Shown piece by piece: positions 56,607-64,000 of a stretch of DNA of 64,000 nucleotides. Position 1 is the first letter of the stretch; each line of letters begins with the position of its first letter. The notes under the pieces were generated by a model that made no database searches, was not told the origin of the DNA, and saw only the letters and a program-made list of their open reading frames with translations. The position numbers and the translations under genes are program-made. Origin of the DNA: Entomobacter blattae (lineage in GTDB: Bacteria > Pseudomonadota > Alphaproteobacteria > Acetobacterales > Acetobacteraceae); the NCBI RefSeq assembly GCF_014672835.1, contig NZ_CP060244.1:1467001-1531000 (forward strand). Reading direction: 5' to 3'.

Positions 56607-56830
56607 TTCATAAACCGGCTGCCGTAGAAAAATTGGGAGCAATGGAAGGATCACCAGGGAGACCGATAATCTCTTTGGGGCGCTTAAGACGGACTTGCCT
56701 GTTCAAAATACGAGCAGCCAGGGGACCGATTCTGTTCAGAAGGGATGCTCCATCGGTAAGAACCATACGGCTATTGCCAGCTTTGCCTACACCGGTATTA
56801 TCAAGCCGGCAGTCAATACAACACATCGTA
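56607..56830 (-). pseudogene. ftsA: C-terminal fragment of FtsA
   Basis: The minus strand reads NSRMVLTDGASLLNRIGPLA, then ARILNRQVRLKRPKEIIGLP and APNFSTAAGL. This corresponds to the C-terminal actin-like subdomain of FtsA, where alphaproteobacterial proteins have VLTGGASQL, RILNRQVRLGRP and PAFSTAAGLL. A stop follows at the junction with the DegT fragment. FtsA is essential for division, so the working copy must be elsewhere; this is a partial copy. Confidence 0.82.
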
Positions 56831-56873
56831 TGGGGATAAAGTTAGGCGTTTATCGCAGGAGAGCAAGCACTGG

Positions 56874-58271
56874 TTAAAGGGCTTCTTCTCCCTTGGGCAT
56901 GGGAAGGGAGGGTGGCGATCCCCGTAGGGGTTTGCCTGCTGTTTCCTTAATAAAACACACAGTAATAAGCCCAACAAGGCCAGCCCCCATAAGATAGTAG
57001 GCGGGAACAAGGGTATCACCTGTGGTTTTAACAAGCCAGGAGGTTAGCAAGGGCGTAGTGCCACCAAATATCGAAATGGTCAGGTTAAAGGCCATAGCCA
57101 AGGCACTGTAGCGTATGGGGGTATGAAAGAGGGAAGGCAGTGTTGCGGGCATGGTACCAATAAAACAGGAAAGGATAATCCCAAGGGTAAAAAGAGATAA
57201 CAGCACAAGCGTGAGATTACTGGATGCTAACCCCATAAAACACGGGATGGCCAGCACAATCATGGCCACACAGCCCGAGGCAATAACGGGTTTTCGGCCC
57301 AGCTTATCGCTTAGCATTCCTCCCCAAAGGGTGAAGGGCATCATGATAAACATAACAATAAGGATTAAAACGAGGCCCGCCGTTTCCGAATGATGGGCAA
57401 CAATGGTGAGGTAACTGGGCATATAGGTGAGCACCATATAATCTGTTACGCCGTAGAGAATAACAAGGCCCATGCATTTTATAAGCTGATAGCCATGGGT
57501 TTTTAGCAGTTCACTAAAGCGCAGGCGTGGGGTCTCGGTATCGGCCTTAGACTCACTAAAGGATTTAAAGGCAGGGGTTTCCTCTAACTTTACCCGCATA
57601 TAAAGCCCTAACAACCCTATGGGGGCTGCGATCATAAAGGGGATACGCCAGCCCCAACTGAGTAGGCTGGCTTCATCCAGAAGGGTTGTTATCAGGGTAA
57701 CAATTCCTGCCCCCGCGATATAGCCTACTAAGGTTCCCACCTCAAGCCAGCTTCCCATTTTTCCACGGATGTCATCGGTGGAGAATTCAGCAATAAAGGT
57801 AGCCGCTCCCCCATATTCTCCCCCTGTTGAAAACCCTTGTATAAGGCGGGCGAGCAACAACAAAATAGGAGCCCATAAGCCAATACTGTTATAAGAGGGG
57901 ATAAGCCCAATGCAAAAAGTACCCAGTGCCATAAGGATCATGGTCAGGGCTAAAATTTTGTGCCTGCCGTAACGATCCCCTAAGGGGCCAAAAACCATGC
58001 CCCCAATAGGGCGCACAACAAAGGCTACCGTAAACGCTCCAAAGGTTGAAATAAGGCTGGTGACAGGGTCTTGAGAGGGGAAAAAAACCTTGCCAATAGT
58101 GGCCGCCATGTACCCATACACCCCAAAATCAAACCATTCCATGGCATTGCCTAAGGCTGCAGCGCTAACAGCCTTGTTGAGCAGGTTAGTATCAACAAGG
58201 GTAATATCCCCCTTGTCTGGGTTTTTTTTGGTATATCCATAATGCCAGTGTTTGGAATTTTCGGGTGTCAT
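56874..58271 (-). CDS. MHS-family MFS transporter (ProP-like)
   Basis: A 465-residue proton symporter of the metabolite:H+ symporter family, from ATG 58271. Motifs: NAMEWFDFGVYGYMAATIGK (the MHS helix-1 signature), GGMVFGPLGDRYGRHK (loop 2-3), LLLLARLIQGFSTGGEYGGAATF and SLLSWGWRIPFMIAAPIGL. ProP carries proline or betaine, while relatives carry dicarboxylates; the substrate is open. The frame extends 69 codons upstream but that part is AT-rich and not family-like. Two imperfect 20-bp repeats (ctttcgcaaaatttattaaa) lie just upstream of the ATG. Confidence 0.9.
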   Translation of the reverse strand: MTPENSKHWHYGYTKKNPDKGDITLVDTNLLNKAVSAAALGNAMEWFDFGVYGYMAATIGKVFFPSQDPVTSLISTFGAFTVAFVVRPIGGMVFGPLGDRYGRHKILALTMILMALGTFCIGLIPSYNSIGLWAPILLLLARLIQGFSTGGEYGGAATFIAEFSTDDIRGKMGSWLEVGTLVGYIAGAGIVTLITTLLDEASLLSWGWRIPFMIAAPIGLLGLYMRVKLEETPAFKSFSESKADTETPRLRFSELLKTHGYQLIKCMGLVILYGVTDYMVLTYMPSYLTIVAHHSETAGLVLILIVMFIMMPFTLWGGMLSDKLGRKPVIASGCVAMIVLAIPCFMGLASSNLTLVLLSLFTLGIILSCFIGTMPATLPSLFHTPIRYSALAMAFNLTISIFGGTTPLLTSWLVKTTGDTLVPAYYLMGAGLVGLITVCFIKETAGKPLRGSPPSLPMPKGEEAL

Positions 58272-58276
58272 AACTA

Positions 58277-58317
58277 CTTTCGCAAAATTTATTAAACTTT
58301 CGCAAATTTTATTAAAA
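58277..58317. repeat. Imperfect 20-bp tandem duplication before the ProP-like gene
   Basis: Two copies of ctttcgcaaaatttattaaa, differing by one base in the A/T tract, lie in the leader of the transporter gene. A regulatory effect is not shown. Confidence 0.7.
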
Positions 58318-58519
58318 AGGAGATCCGGTCTTTTTAGTAAATCGCTAAGTAATAAAAAACATGAAAATATAAATAATACAATATTGACAAAAAAGAAATT
58401 GTTAAAAATTAAATAATAAAAGAAAGAGGATAAGCAAAGGTCAATCCAGAATGGGAGAGAATATTTTTCTGTTCTCATTCTCTTGGGTTAGAGACTGTAA
58501 TATTGCTGAGAGGAAAGGG

Positions 58520-60391
58520 TTATCCCTCTATTTCTTCCTGAAAAAGCAGCCATTCTTCTTCTTTTGTCTGTATCTCATCTTTGATTTGTGCAAGCCTGCT
58601 ATTAAGGGTTACAAGAGTGTGCTTGTTGGCTTCTGTATAAAAGTCTGGCTGGGCAAGTTGGTGCTCAATCTCAGCTTGTTCTTGGGCAAGTTTGGCAAGC
58701 TGTGTTTCGGCTTGCTGGATTTTCTTGCGCAAAGGGGCTTGGGCTGCACGGTGCTCAGCACGTTCCCTGCGCTCATCTTTTTTGTTGGTACTGTTGGCAG
58801 GGGGAGAGGCAGAAGAGGTTGGCTGGGCTGGCTCTAAAAGCCATTGGCGATAATCTTCCATATCGCCCTCAAAAGGGTGAACATGTCCATCTTTAACCAG
58901 CCATAATTGGTCAGAAACGGTGGTGATAAGGTGGGGATCGTGGGAGATGAGGATAACGCTTCCATTATAGGCTGCGAGTGCGTGGATAAGGGCTTCTCGT
59001 GCGTCAAGGTCCAGATGGTTTGTGGGTTCGTCCAGCACTAATAAGTGGGGCGCATGAAGGGTGCATAAGGCGAGGAGGAGGCGTGCTTTTTCTCCCCCTG
59101 AGAGGCTGGCGATTTTTGTTTCTGCCTTTTGGGCCTCCAGGCCAAAATGGGCCAGATGGCTACGGGCCTGGGTTGGGGTCAAGTTCTTATTGGCCTGGAG
59201 CAAATGCTCAACAGCATTTTGGCGCTCGTTGAGTTCTTCATCCTGATGCTGGGCAAAATAGCCCACGCGCAATTTGGGGGAATGAAGCAATTCTCCTTGT
59301 AAAGGGGCGAGCTTGCCCGAAAGGAATTTGGCCAGGGTGGATTTCCCATTTCCATTGGCTCCCAGCAGGGCAATCCGGTCTTCCTGATCGATCCTAAAAG
59401 ACAGGTTAGAGAGAAGGGGGTGTCCATCATATCCCAGGCTTACAGAGTCTGCCCTTATTAAAGGGGGTGGTAAGGCAGTGATTTCTGGAAAGCTGAAATG
59501 AACAGGGTTATCTTCGACGATAGCATCGAGGGTGGGCATTTTTTCAAGGGCTTTGACGCGGGCCTGGGCCTGACGTGCCTTAGTAGCCTTGGCCCGGAAG
59601 CGCTGGATGAAGGATTCCATATGGGCTCGTTTTTGGGCAATGCGCTCGGCCGTGCGGTTATGCTGAAGCTGTCTTTCTTGGCGAATTCTTACGAATTCTG
59701 TATAGCCCCCAGGGGTAAGGGAAAGTTTTTTATGATCAAGATGGGCGATGGCTGAAACAGTGTTATCGAGAATTTCGCGATCATGGCTGACAATGAGTGC
59801 AGCACCATGGAAGCGTTGAAGCCAGTTTTGCAACCATAATGTGGCTTCCAGATCCAGATGGTTGGTTGGCTCATCTAAAAGGAGTAAGTCGGGGTTGAGG
59901 AAGAGGGCACAGGCCAGGGCCACCCGCATACGCCAACCGCCTGAAAAATCGGCTAAGGGGCGGTTTTGCCCTTCGGCTGAAAAGCCCAGGCCTGCCAGGA
60001 TACTACTCGCCCTGGCGGGGGCGCTGGCCGCCTCAATGACCCTAAGTCGCTCGTGGATTTCTGCCAGATCATGGGCATTGGCAGGGTGCTGGGCCTGTTG
60101 GAGTAAGGTGGTGCGTTCAGTATCGCTTTGCAGAACCGTCTCTAAAAGAGAAAGCTGCGGATTAGATTGTTCTTGGCGGATATAGGCTATACGAGCCCGT
60201 TTGGCAATTTGGATCTCTCCGCCTTCATGGCTCATCTCTCCTGTAATCGTTCTTAAAAGGGTAGATTTGCCCGTGCCGTTTTTACCAATAAGGCCCACTT
60301 TTTTACCCGGTTCAAGCGTAAGATTTGCCTCTTCAAGGAGCGTTCTGCCGGCAATACGAAGGGTAAGATGGGAAATAACAAGAATACTCAT
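58520..60391 (-). CDS. ABC-F family ATPase (Uup/YheS-like)
   Basis: A soluble twin-ABC protein of 623 residues that acts on the ribosome rather than a membrane. Walker A sites are GKNGTGKSTLLRTI (near residue 36) and GANGNGKSTLAKFL (near 344). Signatures are FSGGWRMRVALA and LSGGEKARLLLA, and Walker B is LLLLDEPTNHLDLEA and LLVLDEPTNHLDLDA. The interdomain P-site linker (HMESFIQRFRAKATKARQAQ) is present. The C-terminal coiled-coil (IQQAETQLAKLAQEQAE) resembles Uup, which is linked to DNA transposon excision and ribosome assembly. Pieces of this gene reappear at 62205-62320. Confidence 0.94.
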   Translation of the reverse strand: MSILVISHLTLRIAGRTLLEEANLTLEPGKKVGLIGKNGTGKSTLLRTITGEMSHEGGEIQIAKRARIAYIRQEQSNPQLSLLETVLQSDTERTTLLQQAQHPANAHDLAEIHERLRVIEAASAPARASSILAGLGFSAEGQNRPLADFSGGWRMRVALACALFLNPDLLLLDEPTNHLDLEATLWLQNWLQRFHGAALIVSHDREILDNTVSAIAHLDHKKLSLTPGGYTEFVRIRQERQLQHNRTAERIAQKRAHMESFIQRFRAKATKARQAQARVKALEKMPTLDAIVEDNPVHFSFPEITALPPPLIRADSVSLGYDGHPLLSNLSFRIDQEDRIALLGANGNGKSTLAKFLSGKLAPLQGELLHSPKLRVGYFAQHQDEELNERQNAVEHLLQANKNLTPTQARSHLAHFGLEAQKAETKIASLSGGEKARLLLALCTLHAPHLLVLDEPTNHLDLDAREALIHALAAYNGSVILISHDPHLITTVSDQLWLVKDGHVHPFEGDMEDYRQWLLEPAQPTSSASPPANSTNKKDERRERAEHRAAQAPLRKKIQQAETQLAKLAQEQAEIEHQLAQPDFYTEANKHTLVTLNSRLAQIKDEIQTKEEEWLLFQEEIEG

Positions 60392-60910
60392 AACCGTGTT
60401 GTAATCATTTCAGATGCAAGGAAGGGGTGGCGAGAAGGCCCTTAAAAAGGCTTGAGTGATCCTCTTGGCAGAGGTAGGCGTGATAAGAAGGTTATATGCC
60501 AGTTTATGGCAGTCCTGTCAGCAACAGATTAAGGGGGCCTTTTGCCGAAAAGGAATTAGAGGGGGAAGGAAGTTTTTTCAATAGGGTACAATGTCTTGAG
60601 GGTACAATATCTTAGTTCATGAGAGGGCGTAAGGATTTGGAGAAGTGAGAGCAATGCTCACAACTCTCTTTGAACCTGTTGGCCATTTCCCAGTTGTTGT
60701 ATTCTTTTTCACCCAAAGATAATCATCTCTCCAAAACCAACCTGCTTCTTTTTCAATAAGGTACAATTCAATAGGGTAAAAGTGGAGTATGGCAGAGAAA
60801 AAATAAGAAAGAGAAGATTTTTATGCCCTTGGGGTGTTTTTTTATGGCAGAAAACGCAGTATGCCTAAACGGAGAATATTTTTAGACAGATTACAAAGAG
60901 GAGAAATCTT
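60392..60910. repeat. Region before ndk with dispersed short repeats
   Basis: A motif tttcaatagggtacaat or its variants occurs at about 60576-60592, 60598-60614 and 60748-60780. No gene is seen. It should contain the ndk promoter, which I cannot place. Confidence 0.5.
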
Positions 60911-61333
60911 ATGGCGAGTGAACGTACCCTTTCCATTATCAAGCCCGATGCAACACGACGGAACCTAACGGGTAAAATCAACACCAAGTTTGAAGAAGCT
61001 GGTTTAAAGATTGTTGGTCAAAAGCGTATTCGTTTATCAAAAGAACAAGCCGAGGCCTTTTATGCAGTTCATAATGAGCGCCCCTTCTTTAATGACCTGG
61101 TCAGTTTCATGATTTCTGGGCCTGTTGTTGTTCAGGTTTTAGAAGGGGAAGGGGCTGTGGCAAAAAACCGTGAAGTGATGGGGGCAACAGATCCTTCCAA
61201 AGCAGACCCTAACACCATTCGGGCCCAGTTTGCTGAAAGTATTGAGGCAAACTCTGTTCATGGATCAGACAGTTTGGAAAACGCTCGTAACGAGATCGCC
61301 TTCTTTTTTGCCCAAACTGAAATTTGCCCATAA
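60911..61333 (+). CDS. ndk: Nucleoside-diphosphate kinase
   Basis: Interconverts nucleoside di- and triphosphates. The 140-residue protein is full-length: [57 protein letters not shown] and [12 protein letters not shown], whose histidine (about residue 117) is the phosphorylated one. A gaggagaaa ribosome site precedes ATG 60911. Confidence 0.98.
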   Translation: MASERTLSIIKPDATRRNLTGKINTKFEEAGLKIVGQKRIRLSKEQAEAFYAVHNERPFFNDLVSFMISGPVVVQVLEGEGAVAKNREVMGATDPSKADPNTIRAQFAESIEANSVHGSDSLENARNEIAFFFAQTEICP

Positions 61334-61542
61334 AACACCCTTATAAGGCAGTAAAAGGGCCTAAGAGAGGGCTGATTCGTTGAGAAAAAGTCCTTGAAAA
61401 TCAAGAGAGAAATAGGGGATTTCCAATAAAGAGGCTGGAAAAGAAAATTCTGGCCTTTTGGCTCAATAATAGAGCGATTCAGGGGGGATTAATCTATACT
61501 CTCTAGGTTCAAAGACTCTCTCATTTTAAGGCCATATCGTTT

Positions 61543-61577
61543 AAAGCAGCTCCTCTTAAAGGGGCTGCTTTTTATTT
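61543..61577 (+). terminator. Rho-independent terminator downstream of ndk
   Basis: The stem aaagcagctcc / ggggctgcttt (one G-T pair) with a 7-base loop is followed by tttattttac. It is about 210 bp past the ndk stop, so it may end ndk transcription or a lost gene. Confidence 0.85.
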
Positions 61578-61998
61578 TACCCCTGTTTTACTTCGTGTGT
61601 TTAACCTTGTGTGTTTTATCCCGTATTTTGGTTGTATGTTTTGGCTAGCATGTTTTGGTGGGCATATTTTAACAGGTCTATAGTCGTAGAGGTTAAACTC
61701 TCGTCTTGACCGAAGCCTTGTGCATTGAGCCTCTGTATCGGCATTGAGGGCGATCATGCGGTCATCATGGCCTTCGAGCTAGACTCCACTTTGGGGATTA
61801 CAGCAAACAACGTACGATCACGTATGATCTTGGTGGTTGTTTTGAAAACCACTATCCATCTGCACAATAGCCCGGTTGCTTTTTGTCTCCCTTCCATAAC
61901 GAACACGAAGAGGCGCTTTGTGCATTTCTGTGGGGCCTTGGTGCCTGTAACATCTACAGCATCGGCCTTGGTTTCATGGTAGGCCCCCCCAGCAGCAG
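61578..61998. other. Decayed region with degenerate repeats and an unassigned remnant
   Basis: Near 61590-61675 a T/G-rich unit (about 15-17 bp, like ttgtgtgttttatcc) recurs four to five times imperfectly. Read on the minus strand, 61700-61960 has gene-like pieces (RMIALNADTEAQ, PLRVRYGRETKSNRAIVQMD) broken by stops. I cannot name the family. Confidence 0.45.
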
Positions 61999-62116
61999 GA
62001 TCACTCGCGGGTAGAGCTTATGTTCTTACTCTAATACGCGTAAGGCAAGGGATTTTTCTGTATCATCAGGCAACACTGGAACAGCAGTTTGGCCAAGGAT
62101 AGGGCCATCATCCATT
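61999..62116 (-). pseudogene. Duplicate fragment of purN
   Basis: This 118-bp stretch equals 62385-62502 of purN at an offset of 386 bp with only two substitutions seen by eye (c/t and g/a type), so the copy is recent. It covers the purN codons for the segment ending MDDGPILGQA and LRVLEQEHKLYPR. It lies in the same orientation as purN. Confidence 0.95.
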
Positions 62117-62204
62117 GAGATGCTGGAAGGTCGGGATTATCGTTAACCTTGGGGGTTATTCCATGGGGAGTGTTCGATTTGACCTTTCCTGTGCCAGGGT
62201 CAAA

Positions 62205-62320
62205 TCCTGTGCCATGCTCAAGGGCGTTTTGGCGCTCGTTGAGCTCCTTATTTTGCAGAATTGTCTCTCAATAAAAAGGAAAGGTGTGGGTGAGGTTGTT
62301 TTTGGCGGATGCGGCATAAC
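62205..62320 (-). pseudogene. Two joined fragments of the ABC-F gene
   Basis: Bases 62205-62250 resemble ABC-F 59200-59245; both contain atgctcaa and then ttttggcgctcgttgag. Bases 62251-62320 resemble ABC-F 60127-60190, sharing ttgcaga, gtctct and ttggcggat. About 880 bp of the gene between the donors is missing from the copy. Orientation matches the donor. Identity is roughly 75-85% by eye. purN starts its stop codon only 5 bp later. Confidence 0.8.
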
Positions 62321-62324
62321 AGGG

Positions 62325-62948
62325 TTACCCGTTCAGCAGAAACTCCCCTTTCGGGTGAGCGGAGGCACGCTCGATAAAATGCTTGATCACTCGCGGGTAG
62401 AGCTTATGTTCTTGCTCTAATACGCGTAAGGCAAGGGATTTTTCTGTATCATCAGGCAACACTGGAACAGCAGCTTGGCCAAGGATAGGGCCATCATCCA
62501 TTATTTCGGTCACAAGATGGACACTACACCCATGAATTTTTACCCCAGCCTCCAACGCTCTTTTATGGGTGTTCAACCCAGGAAAGGTCGGCAGAAGACT
62601 GGGGTGGATATTCAGCATTTTGCCTTCCCATTGGGTAACCAAGTAATCACTCAGCATTCGCATATAACCCGCAAGACAGACAAGCTCGATATTGGCTTGC
62701 TTTAACACGGCATGGATGGCTTCTTCATGGCTTTGGCGATTTTTCTTGTAAAGGGTGTGGTCTTCAACATGGGTGGGGATATGGTGGGCTTTGGCTATGG
62801 CAAGGCCTTCGGCATGGGGGGTATTGCTGAGCACAAGGCCAATTTCTGCAGGGAAAAATGCCTGTTCGGCTGCCTGTATCAGGGCGAGCATGTTACTGCC
62901 CCGTCCACTGATGAGAATAGCAATACGAGGTTTGGAAGATGGTGTCAT
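62325..62948 (-). CDS. purN: Phosphoribosylglycinamide formyltransferase (GART)
   Basis: Transfers formyl from 10-formyl-THF to GAR in purine synthesis. The 207-residue protein is full length: ILISGRGSNMLALI, VLSNTPHAEGLA, LAGYMRMLSDYLV and the catalytic Asn/His of MLNIHPSLLPTFPG. IHGCSVHLVTEIMDDGPI follows with the catalytic Asp. The ATG is at 62948. purM lies upstream in the same orientation, separated by about 240 bp, so an operon is plausible. Confidence 0.97.
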   Translation of the reverse strand: MTPSSKPRIAILISGRGSNMLALIQAAEQAFFPAEIGLVLSNTPHAEGLAIAKAHHIPTHVEDHTLYKKNRQSHEEAIHAVLKQANIELVCLAGYMRMLSDYLVTQWEGKMLNIHPSLLPTFPGLNTHKRALEAGVKIHGCSVHLVTEIMDDGPILGQAAVPVLPDDTEKSLALRVLEQEHKLYPRVIKHFIERASAHPKGEFLLNG

Positions 62949-62954
62949 GCAGGC

Positions 62955-63155
62955 AAACTCTTGGATAATTGCAAGAAAGTCTTGGGTAATTGTAAGAAAA
63001 GATAATTGTAAAAAAAGAAGATCATGGCAAGAAAAGAAGAAGGGAGAATAAGAAAAGAGGCGGCAAAAGGTGGCCGTTCCAGCTCTTATAGTTCTGTTAT
63101 AGGTCAGTTCTATTATAGGCGAGGAGTTCTATTGTAGGTGGGGTTTATACCTCTC
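62955..63155. repeat. Degenerate repeats between purM and purN
   Basis: Near 62958-63015 a 25-bp unit (like cttggataattgcaagaaag) recurs two to three times, and near 63085-63145 a second unit (like agttctattataggcgag) recurs three times. No gene is seen. Confidence 0.6.
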
Positions 63156-63188
63156 TTCTGGAATGGCCTTTCGTTTGACCTCTGAGCA

Positions 63189-64000
63189 TTATGAAAAAGT
63201 GGGAAGGGGATTAAAGCGTACTGGAGTACTGGTGGAAGCTTCTACATGGCCGATAATAAAGGCTTGTTCCTCCCTACGGGCGAGGTCCTCAAGAACATGG
63301 TCTGGCTGCTCGGTGACAACAACCATACCAAGGCCACAGTTAAACACCTTTAGCATTTCTTCGGGTTCAACTTTACCGTTTTGGGCTAACCAGGGGAAAA
63401 CCTTGGGCATTGGCCAGGCTGAACCATCGATTATACAGCCTAACCCTTTGGGGAAAATACGGGGCAGGTTACCAGGCAGTCCCCCACCGGTAATATGGGC
63501 TGCAGCTTTAATAAGCCCTTGAGCATGAAGGGCAAGAATGGACGCAACATAGAGGCGTGTGGGCTCCATTAAGGCTTCGGCCAGTGTGCGCTCAGGTTGG
63601 AAAGGGGCCTTTTCCCCCAAAGAATGGTTGGCTTGTTTGAGAATATGGCGAACTAGCGAAAACCCATTGGAATGAAGCCCTGAGGATGGCAAACCAATAA
63701 GCGTATCGCCTGCCTTAATGGGCTTGGGCAAAAGGGCTGTACGTTCTGCAGCCCCCACAGCAAACCCAGCCAAATCGTAATGGCCAGGGCCGTACATACC
63801 GGGCATTTCTGCCGTTTCACCGCCCACCAGGGCACAGCCTGAAAGCCTACACCCTTCGGCAATCCCCAGAATAATGCGCTGGGCATCGGCGACGTTAAGC
63901 TGCCCGGTGGCAAAATAATCTAGAAAAAATAGTGGTTTAGCGCCTTGAACAATTAAGTCATTGACACACATAGCCACCAGATCTATCCCCACGGTTGTAT
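63189..64000 (-). CDS. purM: Phosphoribosylformylglycinamidine cyclo-ligase (AIR synthetase), 5' end outside window
   Basis: Closes the imidazole ring to make AIR. About 270 residues are visible. They begin with [37 protein letters not shown] and [54 protein letters not shown] and the last helix of the PurM_C domain follow. The N-terminus, including the ATP-binding start, lies beyond the right edge. Segments of this gene reappear in the chimera at 29590-30375. Confidence 0.97.
   Translation of the reverse strand, partial: TTVGIDLVAMCVNDLIVQGAKPLFFLDYFATGQLNVADAQRIILGIAEGCRLSGCALVGGETAEMPGMYGPGHYDLAGFAVGAAERTALLPKPIKAGDTLIGLPSSGLHSNGFSLVRHILKQANHSLGEKAPFQPERTLAEALMEPTRLYVASILALHAQGLIKAAAHITGGGLPGNLPRIFPKGLGCIIDGSAWPMPKVFPWLAQNGKVEPEEMLKVFNCGLGMVVVTEQPDHVLEDLARREEQAFIIGHVEASTSTPVRFNPLPTFS

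Noticed and set aside
61572-61757. 61-codon minus-strand frame as a small gene
   Set aside because: The C-terminal half is encoded by the degenerate T/G repeat and the rest is broken by stops upstream.

Overview
The window looks like a chromosomal segment of an acetic acid bacterium (Acetobacteraceae, Alphaproteobacteria), probably a host-associated or otherwise decaying lineage. This is inferred from gene content: a cytochrome bo3 operon cyoABCD, a class I lysyl-tRNA synthetase, the alphaproteobacterial secB / timA / mltA / smr neighbourhood, a Suv3-like helicase followed by an S4 protein and a 7Fe ferredoxin, and a groESL operon behind a CIRCE operator. No rRNA or tRNA gene was recognised. 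No intact insertion sequence, prophage or CRISPR array was seen.

Layout. 1-6500: tsaD (cut by the left edge) diverges from hemC; hemD lies 2.5 kb downstream, and the gap holds remnants of a sulfate permease (cysT type), prmC and a ribokinase. A dihydroorotase remnant follows. 6600-14400: secB, timA, mltA, an orphan DNA methyltransferase, a tri-haem cytochrome c peroxidase and an Smr-domain gene. 14600-19100: a siderophore/haem-type iron ABC importer (three genes) and a TctC-like binding protein. 19200-24200: hemF, a cytochrome b / cytochrome c1 pair with no Rieske gene, and mtnP followed by a broken copy of its own 3' end. 25000-30600: a dienelactone hydrolase, groESL, a cold-shock gene, and a chimeric pseudogene of emrB inside a purM fragment. 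30600-43200: a DinG-like helicase, lysS, a short MprF-like gene, a BI-1 protein and cyoABCD. 43200-50100: ferredoxin, S4 protein, Suv3-like helicase, M17 aminopeptidase, a MarR regulator and an exported protein. 50600-56900: a secY fragment, then a surface-polysaccharide group (WecA-like transferase, FlaA1/CapD-like dehydratase, DegT aminotransferase, a small membrane protein) and an ftsA/DegT chimeric remnant. 56900-64000: a ProP-type transporter, an ABC-F ATPase, ndk, a duplication scar, purN and purM (cut by the right edge).

How genes work together: hemC, hemD and hemF belong to haem synthesis. The haem feeds the bo3 oxidase, the tri-haem peroxidase and the b/c1 pair. The iron ABC importer supports the same economy. 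PurM and PurN are steps 5 and 3 of de novo purine synthesis.

The most striking property is what fills the intergenic DNA. Several spaces contain partial, diverged copies of genes that are intact in this same window (mtnP, purM, purN, the ABC-F gene, the DegT gene). Others contain fragments of genes that should be essential elsewhere (ftsA, secY, prmC). Several fragments are spliced to each other. Many intergenic regions, and several reading frames, also carry short imperfect tandem repeats, including perfect arrays of 22 x 8 bp and about 13 x 7 bp. This suggests a genome with frequent short-homology duplication and slippage followed by decay. A second notable point is the cytochrome b gene, which keeps its haem ligands but has TVWY in place of the Qo-site PEWY motif and lacks a neighbouring Rieske gene.
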